From the NCBI RefSeq assembly GCF_025149785.1, contig NZ_CP102277.1, positions 744,001-808,000 on the forward strand: 64,000 nucleotides of DNA. The letters are read 5' to 3'. Position numbers and translations under genes: made by a program. The notes beneath the pieces were generated by a model. That model searched no databases. It worked only from the letters and a program-made list of their open reading frames with translations, and was not told the DNA's origin. Shown here piece by piece: positions 8,628-16,488 of this stretch. Position 1 is the stretch's first letter. Every line of letters starts with the position of its first letter. This DNA comes from Coprococcus comes ATCC 27758. Its GTDB lineage: Bacteria > Bacillota > Clostridia > Lachnospirales > Lachnospiraceae.

Positions 8628-9521
8628 GTGTCTAACAAACCAAGAAAAATGACGTTGGAAAAAAAGCATAATTTAACAGGATGGGCTTTTTTGGCACCAG
8701 CAACATTTTTGATTGCGGTGTTTAGTTTTTGGCCAATGATTAAAGCGTTAGTTTTATCTTTTCAGACGGGGAAAGGTAGAAATATGCAGATGGCTGGATT
8801 TACAAATTACATCAGAATGTTTCAAGATGATGTATTTATTCAGTCAATAAAAAACACATTTTTTTATTTCATTCTTCAAGTGCCCATTATGCTTGTAGTA
8901 GCGATGGTGTTAGCTTGTATTCTAAATAAAAAAGACTTACGGTTTAAAGGATTTTTCCGAACAATGATTTTTTTGCCGTGTACAACTTCATTGGTTGCGT
9001 ACTCAATTATTTTTCGGTCTTTGTTTGCAAATGATGGATTAGTAAATTATGTTCTAGTGAATTTGGGAATTTTGGATAAACCATATAATTTTTTGACACA
9101 ACCATTTGCGGCAAAAATAGTTATCATATTGGCTCTTTTGTGGAGATGGACAGGATATAATATGGTATTTTTCCTTTCTGGATTGCAAAACATTGAATAT
9201 TCAGTATACGAAGCTGCAAAAATTGATGGAGCATCAGCAATACAGACATTTTTTAAGATTACTGTTCCATTATTAAAACCAACTATCTTGTTGACAGCAA
9301 TAATGTCAACAAATGGAACATTACAGTTATTTGATGAATCAATTAACTTGACCGATGGAGGTCCTGCGAATGCTTCGATCTCTATGTCACATTACATATA
9401 TAATTTATGTTTTAAGTATGTGCCGAATTTTGGATATGCAGCAGCGATGTCCTTCTTTATATTACTGTTGGTTGCAGTATTAGCATTTATACAAATGAGG
9501 GTGGGTGATAAACGTGATTAA
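8628..9521 (+). CDS. frlN: Sugar ABC transporter permease (MalF type)
   Basis: A 297-residue inner-membrane protein with about six hydrophobic spans. The conserved cytoplasmic EAA loop reads EAAKIDGASAIQTFFKITVP, which docks on the ATPase subunit. It belongs to the CUT1 group with the second permease, and together they form the pore for the upstream binding protein. A GGAGGAG ribosome site precedes the start, which appears to be GTG at 8628. Spacing from the binding-protein gene is about 70 bases. Confidence 0.85.
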   Translation: MSNKPRKMTLEKKHNLTGWAFLAPATFLIAVFSFWPMIKALVLSFQTGKGRNMQMAGFTNYIRMFQDDVFIQSIKNTFFYFILQVPIMLVVAMVLACILNKKDLRFKGFFRTMIFLPCTTSLVAYSIIFRSLFANDGLVNYVLVNLGILDKPYNFLTQPFAAKIVIILALLWRWTGYNMVFFLSGLQNIEYSVYEAAKIDGASAIQTFFKITVPLLKPTILLTAIMSTNGTLQLFDESINLTDGGPANASISMSHYIYNLCFKYVPNFGYAAAMSFFILLLVAVLAFIQMRVGDKRD

Positions 9522-10323
9522 AAAAATGAAAAATATAGGAATGTATGCATTCTTGATTTTGGTTACTTTTATTTCAGTATTTCCTTTGTACTGGATGGTA
9601 AGTGCATCCACAAACAAAAGTGTGGATGTATCAAAAGGTGTATTATCGTTTGGCTCTCATTTGGGAGAAAACTTGAAAAATCTGCTGGCAAATCAAGATG
9701 TATGGGCTGCATTGGTCAATTCATTTAAATATGCAATATTACTTACAATAGTTTCGATGGTGATATGTTCCTTGGCAGGATATGGATTTGAAATTTATCA
9801 TGATAAAGCAAAAGATGCCGTGATGGGTGTGATTCTTCTTGCGATGATGGTTCCATTTATTACGATATTGGTCCCATTGTTTCAGATGGTTGCAAAAATG
9901 AAAATGTTAAATAGTACGTTGGGATTCATTTTACCAACGATATCAACCCCATTTTTAATCATGATGTTTCGGCAGAGTGCAAGATCATTTCCTCGTGATA
10001 TTATTGAAGCTGCCAGATTAGATGGACTTTCGGAAATTAGAATCTTCTTTCAGATGTTTATTCCTACAATGAAATCAACATATGCAGCGGCTATGACTAT
10101 TACATTTATGAATGCTTGGAATAGTTATATGTGGCCGAAAGTAATCATGACACAATCCGAGAGCATGACAATGCCAATGGTTGTAGCAAATCTGACAGAG
10201 GGATATGTAACAGACTATGGAATGCTTATGTTGGCAGTCTTAATATGTACATTGCCTACCGCCTTAGTATTCTTTATTTTACAGAAGAGTTTTGCAGAAG
10301 GTATTACTGGAGCTGTAAAATAA
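9514..10323 (+). CDS. frlM: Sugar ABC transporter permease (MalG type)
   Basis: About 269 residues with six predicted membrane spans and the EAA loop EAARLDGLSEIRIFFQMFIP. GTG codons at 9505 and 9514 are both possible starts; I chose 9514 because the GAGGGTGGG ribosome site at 9497-9505 then sits at a usable distance. It overlaps the 3' end of the MalF-type gene, which indicates coupling. The operon has no ATP-binding subunit. In many Firmicutes one shared MsmX/MsmK-type ATPase, encoded elsewhere, energises several such transporters, including Frl. Confidence 0.84.
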   Translation: MIKKMKNIGMYAFLILVTFISVFPLYWMVSASTNKSVDVSKGVLSFGSHLGENLKNLLANQDVWAALVNSFKYAILLTIVSMVICSLAGYGFEIYHDKAKDAVMGVILLAMMVPFITILVPLFQMVAKMKMLNSTLGFILPTISTPFLIMMFRQSARSFPRDIIEAARLDGLSEIRIFFQMFIPTMKSTYAAAMTITFMNAWNSYMWPKVIMTQSESMTMPMVVANLTEGYVTDYGMLMLAVLICTLPTALVFFILQKSFAEGITGAVK

Positions 10324-10354
10324 TAAATGATATCTATAAAGAAAGGGATTAGAA

Positions 10355-12388
10355 ATGGAATATAAAAAAATAAATATGCCAGGTCTTCTGCATGGTGGAG
10401 ATTATAATCCTGAACAATGGTTAGATAGACCGGATATTCTTGAAGAGGATATCCGGTTAATGAAATTAGCGCATGTAAATAATGTTTCACTAGGAATATT
10501 TTCGTGGGCATTTTTAGAGCCAGAAGAAGGAAAATATCAGTTTGACTATTTAGAAGAAATTATTAACCGTTTATATGACAATGGCATCTATACAAATCTA
10601 GCTACACCAACAGGTGCAATGCCAAATTGGATGACTCAAAAATATCCTGAAGTAATGCAGACAGATGAAAACGGGATACAGAATTTACCAGGAAAAAGGC
10701 ATAATTTTTGTTACACGTCTGCTGTTATGAGAGAAAAAACTAGAAAGTTGGATTTGAAATTATCAGAACGCTTTGGAAAACATCCAGGAGTAATTCTTTG
10801 GCATATATCAAACGAATACGGAGGAAATTTTAGGGATGCTTCTTGTCATTGCGAAGAATGTCAAAAAGCATTTCGGAAATGGTTGAAAAAAAAATACAAA
10901 ACATTGGATGCATTGAATCATGCATGGTGGAGTGCGTTTTGGAGTCATACTTATACCGATTGGGAACAGATTCATTCACCTTCTCCGAGGGGAGAGGATG
11001 AATTACACGGTTTGAAATTGGACTGGAAAAGATTTGTGAGCGAACAGTTACAGGACTTTTGTAGAGAAGAGATTCGAGCTGTTAAAACATATTCGGATCT
11101 TCCAGTTACAACAAACATGATGATGTATTTTTCACCATTGGATTATGATAAATGGGCAAAGGAGTTGGATGTGATTTCTTGGGACTCTTATCCGAGTTGG
11201 CATACAAAAGAAGATGAAGTACCGATTGCTGTGTGGGCAGCCTTTATGCATAACCAGATGAGAGGATTTCAGAAGAAGCCATTTTTGATGATGGAATCAA
11301 CACCATCACTTGTGAATTGGGATGAGGAAAATAATGTAAAAAGACCGGGGATGAATTACTTATCTTCAATGCAGGCAATTGCGTTAGGTTCGAATAGTGT
11401 TCTTTATTTTCAATGGAGAAAAAGCAGAGGATCGAGTGAAAAGTTTCATGGAGCGGTTGTTGGTCATGATGCGTCAGAAAAGAATAGAGTTTTTCAAGAA
11501 GTTGCTTGGATTGGCAAAGATCTAGAAAAGCTAAGCAGTCAAATACTAAGTACATGTAATAGGGCGAAGGTAGCTATTATTATGGATTGGGAAAATTGGT
11601 GGGCTCTTTCTGACGCACAAGCAATATCGAGAAAATTTGATTATACGGAAGAACTTTTAAAATATTATCGGGTTTTTTGGGAAAAAGGAATTGAAGTTGA
11701 TATAATTTCCATGGATCGAGAGTTGTTAGATTATCAGCTTGTGGTTGCTCCGACCTTGTACTTGCATAAAAAAGAGTATATTCATAAAGTAGAAGCATAC
11801 GTGGAAGCAGGTGGAATATATGTAACAACTTATTGGAGTGGAGTAGTAAATGAAACAGATTTATGTTTTATTGGAGAGAGACCACATGAGAGATTGCTAG
11901 GATTATCAGTTGATGAGATTGATGTGGGGAATGAATATTTTCCAAATACTTTCTCCTATAAAGACGGTGTATATAAAGCCGGTGTGTTAAGAGAAGTTGT
12001 GACACTTCAAACTGCAAAGCCGTTGGGAACATACTTGCAAGATTACAATGTAAATACTCCAGCAATTACAGAAAATGCGTATGGCAAAGGAAAAGCTTAC
12101 TATGTTGCTGTTCAACCAGATCTGGAATTTTTGAAAGAATTTTTGGGCGATGTAATTGAGGAAGCAAATGTGGAAGCAAATTTGACGGAAACATTACCTT
12201 ATGGAGTTACTGTTTCAAAAAGAAGTGGAAAAGAACAGAAAGATGATGTATATTTTCTTCAGAATTTTAACAGACATCCTGTGAAGATGGTTTTGAATGA
12301 ATGTTATACAAATTTGATTACTGATGAAATCCTTACAGGTTCAATAAAACTGCAAACATATCAATGTATTGTGATGCAAAAGAAATAA
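10355..12388 (+). CDS. GH42 beta-galactosidase, cytoplasmic
   Basis: A 677-residue glycoside hydrolase family 42 protein of normal length. The N-terminus GGDYNPEQW is diagnostic. The acid/base Glu is E154 in WHISNEYGG and the nucleophile is E314 in LMMESTPS. Cys119 and the CHCEEC cluster (C164, C166, C169) match the zinc site of GH42 enzymes. There is no signal peptide, so it acts on imported substrate. It starts 31 bases after the permease gene. GH42 enzymes remove terminal beta-galactose; in this operon the likely role is to trim galactose from a lactose-derived Amadori compound or related galactoside before the kinase and deglycase act. That substrate is inference. Confidence 0.9.
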   Translation: MEYKKINMPGLLHGGDYNPEQWLDRPDILEEDIRLMKLAHVNNVSLGIFSWAFLEPEEGKYQFDYLEEIINRLYDNGIYTNLATPTGAMPNWMTQKYPEVMQTDENGIQNLPGKRHNFCYTSAVMREKTRKLDLKLSERFGKHPGVILWHISNEYGGNFRDASCHCEECQKAFRKWLKKKYKTLDALNHAWWSAFWSHTYTDWEQIHSPSPRGEDELHGLKLDWKRFVSEQLQDFCREEIRAVKTYSDLPVTTNMMMYFSPLDYDKWAKELDVISWDSYPSWHTKEDEVPIAVWAAFMHNQMRGFQKKPFLMMESTPSLVNWDEENNVKRPGMNYLSSMQAIALGSNSVLYFQWRKSRGSSEKFHGAVVGHDASEKNRVFQEVAWIGKDLEKLSSQILSTCNRAKVAIIMDWENWWALSDAQAISRKFDYTEELLKYYRVFWEKGIEVDIISMDRELLDYQLVVAPTLYLHKKEYIHKVEAYVEAGGIYVTTYWSGVVNETDLCFIGERPHERLLGLSVDEIDVGNEYFPNTFSYKDGVYKAGVLREVVTLQTAKPLGTYLQDYNVNTPAITENAYGKGKAYYVAVQPDLEFLKEFLGDVIEEANVEANLTETLPYGVTVSKRSGKEQKDDVYFLQNFNRHPVKMVLNECYTNLITDEILTGSIKLQTYQCIVMQKK

Positions 12389-12414
12389 GATTCCGTAATA
12401 GGGAGGAATTCACA

Positions 12415-13269
12415 TTGAAATCAAAGGCAAAGACATTTTTAATTGATATTTTACTTGATATTGTAGGTGGTTGTTTCATTGCGATTGGAGTCTATAATTT
12501 TGCAGTGGCATCTGGATTTCCGGTAGCAGGTATATCAGGTATTGCAATCGTGTTTTATTATTTTTGGAAAATTCCAATTGGTACAATGACGACAATTTTG
12601 AATATTCCAATTATTTTAATTTGTTACAAGTTGTTGGGAAAACAATTTTTTTTAAGATCAATAAAGACAATGTTAATTTCTAATATACTGATGGACTGGG
12701 TTGTTCCATTGTTTCCAATTTACCAAGGTGATATGATGTTATCTTGTATTTGTATGAGTGTATTCTCAGGAATCGGATATGCATTAATTTACATGAGAGA
12801 TACCTCTACAGGTGGAGCAGATTTTGTTTTGATGGCAATACACAAGGCAAAGCCACATATTTCTGTAGGAAAAATTATCATTGTTATGGATTTTATTATT
12901 GTAATTATTGGTGGAATTCTGATGCATGGAAACATTGATAAGATTATTTATGGATTAATTGGAACGTATATTCTATCATTTGTCGTAGATAAGCTAATGT
13001 ATGGCGTTGATGCTGGAAAACTTGCTTTGATTGTAACAGAAAAGGGACCACAAATTGCGGCAAAAATTGATGAGCTATCACAACGAGGGGCAACTTTGAT
13101 TAAGGCAGAAGGAAGTTATACAGGACGTGAAAAAGAAGTATTAATGTGTGCATGTAACAATAAAGAAATGTATACGATTCAAGAAGCTGTAAAGAAAGTA
13201 GATTCATCAGCGTTTCTTGTTACAATGGAATCGAATGAAGTGCGTGGAAAAGGATTCAAGCCAATATAA
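12415..13269 (+). CDS. YitT-family membrane protein (DUF161/DUF2179)
   Basis: An integral membrane protein of about 284 residues with five or six hydrophobic spans in the first 200 residues and a soluble C-terminal DUF2179 domain (about 215-280, including GATLIKAEGSYTGREKEVLMC). I place the start at TTG 12415 because GGGAGG at 12401-12406 lies just upstream; an ATG at 12364 would overlap the GH42 gene and has no ribosome site. YitT-family function is not established. It is last in the frl-like operon, 26 bases past the galactosidase stop, so it may export or sense a product, but nothing in the sequence proves that. Confidence 0.82.
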   Translation: MKSKAKTFLIDILLDIVGGCFIAIGVYNFAVASGFPVAGISGIAIVFYYFWKIPIGTMTTILNIPIILICYKLLGKQFFLRSIKTMLISNILMDWVVPLFPIYQGDMMLSCICMSVFSGIGYALIYMRDTSTGGADFVLMAIHKAKPHISVGKIIIVMDFIIVIIGGILMHGNIDKIIYGLIGTYILSFVVDKLMYGVDAGKLALIVTEKGPQIAAKIDELSQRGATLIKAEGSYTGREKEVLMCACNNKEMYTIQEAVKKVDSSAFLVTMESNEVRGKGFKPI

Positions 13270-13292
13270 TATAAAAATTAAGAAGCTCCAGC

Positions 13293-13493
13293 ATGGATCG
13301 GTATAAGATTGGATCCGGAACATTATCTTTGATTATGGAACGTTATCACGCGGGAGAAATTCCGATTGAAGAACTCCAGATGATGCCACCAAAAGAGGTG
13401 GAATTACTTTTTTATCCTCAGAAAAATATTAAAAAGAAGGATATTCCACTTCCAGATTTCCAGTACTACTATGATAGGATTCATGCAAATTAA
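13293..13493 (+). pseudogene. Likely N-terminal fragment of an IS21-type transposase
   Basis: A 66-codon frame with a pattern I associate with the early region of IS21-family IstA proteins: YKIGSGTLSLIMERYHAGEI, then KEVELLFYPQKN and DIPLPDFQYYYDRIHA, after which an IstA protein would continue into its integrase core. Here a stop follows at once and no downstream transposase or istB is present. No clear ribosome site precedes it. If the family call is wrong, it is a short hypothetical protein. Confidence 0.5.
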
Positions 13494-13521
13494 AATCAAT
13501 TAAGAAAAATAGGCGGATATG

Positions 13522-13566
13522 AGCAGCAGGACAATGAAAAAAGTTTTTGTCCTACTGCTTTTTTGG
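13522..13566 (+). terminator. Rho-independent terminator
   Basis: AGCAGCAGGACA at 13522-13533 pairs with TGTCCTACTGCT at 13548-13559 with one mismatch, and a run of seven T follows. It separates the frl-like region from the recombinase module. Confidence 0.85.
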
Positions 13567-13625
13567 TTAATAAAATTTCAGATCTGTGAAATAATGTGAG
13601 TAAAAAAAAACTAGGAGGACACATT

Positions 13626-14465
13626 ATGAGCGGAATGAAATTTGAAAAAGAAATCTTTATGAAGTATTTGATCGAGCGGGAAGCATCGGAGGCAACAAAG
13701 AAGAAATATATGACAGATGTAACGACTTTTTATTCCTATGCAGCAGAAGCGGAAGAAATAGATAAGGAACTTCTGCTTGCTTACCGGGAGTGGCTGGTGC
13801 AGCATTATGCAGTAAGCAGTGTAAATTCGATGCTTGTGGCACTGAATCAGTATTTACTTGCCGTTGGGCTTGGAAAATGGAAGCTCCGCAGAGTCCGTGT
13901 ACAGGGCTGTAATTCAAAGATGATGGAAAGAGAACTGCAGAAATCCGATTATATCAAACTGGTGCGGAAAGCAAAAGAGCAGGGAAAGGAACAGCTTGTA
14001 ATGATTATGGAGACGCTTGCAGGGACAGGAATCCGGATCAGTGAGCTAAGATATTTTTCAGTTGATAGTGTTCAAAGAGGGATCGTGAAGGTGTGGAATA
14101 AAGGAAAATACAGACCGGTTATTTTAACGGATCAGTTGAGAAAAAGACTGTTGTATTATATAAGAAAAAACAGAATTCAAAAGGGAAATGTGTTTATAAC
14201 GAGATCAGGTCATGAAAAAGACCGGTCGAATATATGGAGAGAATTAAAACAGCTTGCAGTAAGTGCGGGGGTGGAAACCGAAAAAGTATTTCCGCATAAT
14301 TTCAGACATATGTTTGCAAGAATTTTTTACAGGGTTACAGGAAATCTGTTGCAGCTTGCGGATATTCTGGGACACAGCAGTATCGAGGTGACAAGGATTT
14401 ATGCTTCGGATGGAATTATGGAATGGAAAAAGAGCATGGAAATGTTAGAAATGCTTGTAGAATGA
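13626..14465 (+). CDS. Tyrosine recombinase, probable DNA invertase of the adjacent switch
   Basis: A 279-residue XerC/D-like recombinase. Residues about 1-90 form the core-binding domain; the catalytic part has R137 (TGIRISEL), K161, H224 and R227 (HNFRHMF), H250 (LGHSS) and nucleophile Y259 (RIYA). All catalytic residues are present. The start at 13626 is set by AGGAGG at 13612-13617. The stop codon lies three bases before the left 22-bp inverted repeat of an invertible segment. Recombinases encoded next to their own inverted repeats usually flip them, as with FimB/FimE or the Mpi-type invertases. It is not XerC or XerD of the dif system by context, and no prophage or conjugation genes are nearby. 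Confidence 0.9.
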   Translation: MSGMKFEKEIFMKYLIEREASEATKKKYMTDVTTFYSYAAEAEEIDKELLLAYREWLVQHYAVSSVNSMLVALNQYLLAVGLGKWKLRRVRVQGCNSKMMERELQKSDYIKLVRKAKEQGKEQLVMIMETLAGTGIRISELRYFSVDSVQRGIVKVWNKGKYRPVILTDQLRKRLLYYIRKNRIQKGNVFITRSGHEKDRSNIWRELKQLAVSAGVETEKVFPHNFRHMFARIFYRVTGNLLQLADILGHSSIEVTRIYASDGIMEWKKSMEMLEMLVE

Positions 14466-14467
14466 CG

Positions 14468-14489
14468 ACATAATGTTAATTATGTTGTA
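14468..14489 (+). repeat. Left inverted repeat (IRL) of the invertible segment
   Basis: A 22-base sequence whose exact reverse complement is at 14662-14683. It starts ACATAATGTTAATTATGT, itself a near-palindrome, ACATAAT and ATTATGT around a four-base centre. That is the expected layout of a tyrosine-recombinase core site with two binding arms and a short crossover region. Confidence 0.92.
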
Positions 14490-14602
14490 GTTTTCGATAT
14501 AGGTATTTTGACTCGAAAATATGAAAATAAAAAAGAAAAAATAAATGTTTTACATAATTAAAGTGAAAGGACTGTTTTGTATTTTTGTGACGTTTTTTAA
14601 TG

Positions 14603-14631
14603 TTGACAGTCTTTGTAATACAGACTAGAAT
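14603..14631 (+). promoter_or_regulatory. Promoter inside the invertible segment, ON orientation as written
   Basis: TTGACA at 14603-14608 is a perfect -35 and TAGAAT at 14626-14631 a good -10, exactly 17 bases apart. Transcription would start near 14638, run through the right inverted repeat and reach the ribosome site AGAGGG just before ATG 14700. Confidence 0.88.
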
Positions 14632-14661
14632 ATAGTTGGACTGAGTTTGGACGATTTATAT

Positions 14662-14683
14662 TACAACATAATTAACATTATGT
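14662..14683 (-). repeat. Right inverted repeat (IRR) of the invertible segment
   Basis: Exact reverse complement of 14468-14489 over all 22 bases. It lies in the 5' untranslated region of the 66-residue gene, 16 bases before its start codon. Identity stops at both outer and inner edges, so the repeat is sharply bounded. Confidence 0.92.
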
Positions 14684-14699
14684 AGAAAAGAGGGAACAT

Positions 14700-14900
14700 A
14701 TGGAAAGAGATATATTTGATGATATGATAAAGAGAGTGGAATGTTCATATGTATCCGATCTGAGATACAACAAAAAAATAGTAGAATCCAAGCTGAAAAC
14801 GATGGATTTAAGTTTATATAATGAGAAGCAGCTGGAAGAATTTGCACAATATGTATTTAACTGTGGATGGAGTGAAATTGGCGGTAAGCTTGATAAATAA
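14700..14900 (+). CDS. 66-residue protein of unknown function under the invertible promoter
   Basis: A small soluble protein, rich in charged residues, with no signal peptide or membrane span. It begins MERDIFDDMIKRVECSYVSD and ends in GWSEIGGKLDK; the middle is probably helical (a run with KKIVESKLKTMDL and EKQLEEFAQYVF). I do not recognise a family. AGAGGG at about 14690-14695 is a fair ribosome site. The gene is transcribed from the invertible promoter in the written orientation and is followed by a terminator within 25 bases, so it seems to be the sole direct target of the switch. It could be a small regulator that spreads the ON/OFF state to other loci, but this is a guess from position. 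Confidence 0.75.
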   Translation: MERDIFDDMIKRVECSYVSDLRYNKKIVESKLKTMDLSLYNEKQLEEFAQYVFNCGWSEIGGKLDK

Positions 14901-14924
14901 AAGATAAAATAATGAAAATGGATG

Positions 14925-14964
14925 CGGGATATGATAAAATGAATATCATATTCCGTATTTTTTG
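14925..14964 (+). terminator. Rho-independent terminator after the phase-variable gene
   Basis: CGGGATATGAT at 14925-14935 pairs with ATCATATTCCG at 14945-14955 (one G-T pair), followed by TATTTTTTGT. It closes the 66-residue gene as a one-gene transcript and insulates dinB from the switch. Confidence 0.85.
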
Positions 14965-14983
14965 TGTATACGATGAGCCAAGT

Positions 14984-15093
14984 GCAGATTTGTGCTTGCA
15001 CAAGGATCTGCATTTGTCGAATGTACATCACCTGGCTGTTAAGCGAGATGGTGTACAAAGTATACAAATCGAGCAGGAGTCAGCCTGCTCGAT
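14984..15093 (+). promoter_or_regulatory. Two palindromes in the dinB leader
   Basis: 14984-15011 is an imperfect palindrome: GCAGAT and ATCTGC outside, TTGTGC and GCACAA inside. 15068-15093 is a perfect ten-base stem (ATCGAGCAGG with CCTGCTCGAT) around a six-base loop, ending 26 bases before the dinB start. No T-run follows the second, so it is more likely an RNA control hairpin or operator than a terminator. I see no standard LexA box. Confidence 0.45.
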
Positions 15094-15118
15094 TATTTAC
15101 AGAGAGGAGACAGCAGGA

Positions 15119-16372
15119 ATGTCACACATCATTTTCCATATAGATGTCAATTCAGCCTACCTTAGTTGGACGGCAGTAGAACAACTGAAAAATGGTGCCG
15201 ATGTGGACATCCGCACGATCCCCGCGATCATCGGCGGTGACAGAGAATCACGCCATGGGATCGTATTGGCGAAATCTCCTTCGGCAAAGAAATTCGGCAT
15301 CCGGACGGGAGAGCCGGTGGTAAATGCGTTCCGCAAGTGTCCGAATCTTCACATGGATCCGCCAAATCACAGGATGTACAGGGAGTATAGCCGGAGACTG
15401 ATGGATTTCCTGAAAACCTATACACCGGAAATCGAGCAGGTCAGTGTGGACGAGTGCTATATGGATTTTACCGGAATCGCACAGCGCTTTTCTTCGCCGG
15501 TGGAGGCTGCGTATGAAATCAAAGCCCGGGTTTATGAAAAGTTTGGGTTTACCGTGAATGTGGGAATTTCGACAAACAAGCTTCTGGCAAAAATGGCATC
15601 AGACTTTGAAAAGCCAAACCGTGTCCACACTCTTTTCCCGGAAGAGGTCAAGGAAAAAATGTGGCCGCTCCCGGTGAGTGAGCTTTTTATGGCAGGGAAG
15701 TCCAGTGTGGCGATTCTGGAAAAGCTGGAAATCCGGACAATTGGTGAGCTTGCGCAGACAGATCCGAAGCTTCTGGAATTCCATTTGAAAAGTCATGGGA
15801 GAACGCTGTGGGAATTTGCGAATGGAATCGGTGATGCAAAGGTGCAATCCGAGGAAACCGCTGCAAAGGGTGTCGGTAATTCCACCACACTTCCAAAAGA
15901 TGTGGAAAAGGCAGAGGATGCAAAAAAGGTTCTATTTTCTCTGGCAGAAAGTGTGGGAAAGAGACTAAGGAAAGCAGGGCAGAAAGCCAATATGGTTAGT
16001 GTGGAAATACGCTACAGTGATTTTCAGAATGTATCTCACCAGAAGCAGCTTGGCAGAGCATCTGGTGCAGATCAGGTGATCTATGAGGCGGCCTGCAGTC
16101 TGTTCGATGAGCTGTGGAACGGTGAGCCGATCAGATTGCTTGGTGTTCGCACAGCGAAGCTTGTGGATGAAGATGAACCGGAGCAGTTAAGCTTGTTTGA
16201 CCTGCAATTCGAGGTGAAATCTGAGAAGCCGAAGAAGAGCATGGAAAAGCTGAAAAAGCTCAGTGCGGCAATGGGAGAGATCCGCGGAAAGTATGGGGCG
16301 GATGCGGTGATACGGGGCAGTGTTCTGGAGCAGAGAGAAAAAGAGAAGAAATATGAAAAGAAACAGTTCTGA
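15119..16372 (+). CDS. dinB: DNA polymerase IV (Y-family translesion polymerase)
   Basis: 417 residues from ATG 15119, chosen because AGAGGAG lies 12 bases upstream; a longer open frame begins at 14912 but would include the two palindromes and has no ribosome site. The N-terminus HIIFHIDVNSAYLSW carries the first metal-binding Asp; SVDECYMDFTG carries the catalytic Asp-Glu pair; a helix-hairpin-helix and the little-finger domain follow. Pol IV copies past damaged bases and is error-prone. The C-terminal end is Lys/Glu rich. It has no clear operon partner: a switch module is upstream and a new promoter downstream. Confidence 0.93.
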   Translation: MSHIIFHIDVNSAYLSWTAVEQLKNGADVDIRTIPAIIGGDRESRHGIVLAKSPSAKKFGIRTGEPVVNAFRKCPNLHMDPPNHRMYREYSRRLMDFLKTYTPEIEQVSVDECYMDFTGIAQRFSSPVEAAYEIKARVYEKFGFTVNVGISTNKLLAKMASDFEKPNRVHTLFPEEVKEKMWPLPVSELFMAGKSSVAILEKLEIRTIGELAQTDPKLLEFHLKSHGRTLWEFANGIGDAKVQSEETAAKGVGNSTTLPKDVEKAEDAKKVLFSLAESVGKRLRKAGQKANMVSVEIRYSDFQNVSHQKQLGRASGADQVIYEAACSLFDELWNGEPIRLLGVRTAKLVDEDEPEQLSLFDLQFEVKSEKPKKSMEKLKKLSAAMGEIRGKYGADAVIRGSVLEQREKEKKYEKKQF

Positions 16373-16394
16373 AAATTTCCCGGGAAACTTTCAG
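16369..16394. repeat. 26-bp near-perfect palindrome at the dinB stop codon
   Basis: CTGAAAATTTCCC at 16369-16381 and GGGAAACTTTCAG at 16382-16394 are inverse with one mismatch and no loop. There is no T-run. It overlaps the dinB stop codon and might be a protein site or part of a weak terminator. Confidence 0.4.
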
Positions 16395-16409
16395 AGCTGT
16401 TTCCATGCC

Positions 16410-16439
16410 TTGACACCTAAAGAATCCCTGGAGTATAAT
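16410..16439 (+). promoter_or_regulatory. Predicted promoter of the cell-wall cluster
   Basis: TTGACA at 16410-16415 and TATAAT at 16434-16439 are both perfect boxes, 18 bases apart. AAAGGAG just before ATG 16489 is the ribosome site of the first gene. Confidence 0.8.
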
Positions 16440-16488
16440 GAGATGATATGTAGAAATATAAGGGGATAGAAAGGAGCTTCTTTAAACA

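Larger units (their letters stand above)
14468..14683. other. Invertible DNA segment (phase-variable promoter switch)
   Basis: 216 bases bounded by perfect 22-bp inverted repeats, with 172 bases between them. The segment has no gene but holds a near-consensus promoter that points right, toward the 66-residue gene at 14700. Inversion would turn the promoter left, into the antisense of the recombinase gene. A second small inverted repeat, TTTTCGA at 14491-14497 and TCGAAAA at 14513-14519, may be an accessory site or an end-stop. Recombinase, repeats, promoter and target gene form one compact module. Confidence 0.85.

Noticed and set aside
14912-15118. Upstream extension of dinB
   Set aside because: The extension contains a terminator and two palindromes, lacks a ribosome site, and known Pol IV proteins start near the HIDVNSAY motif.
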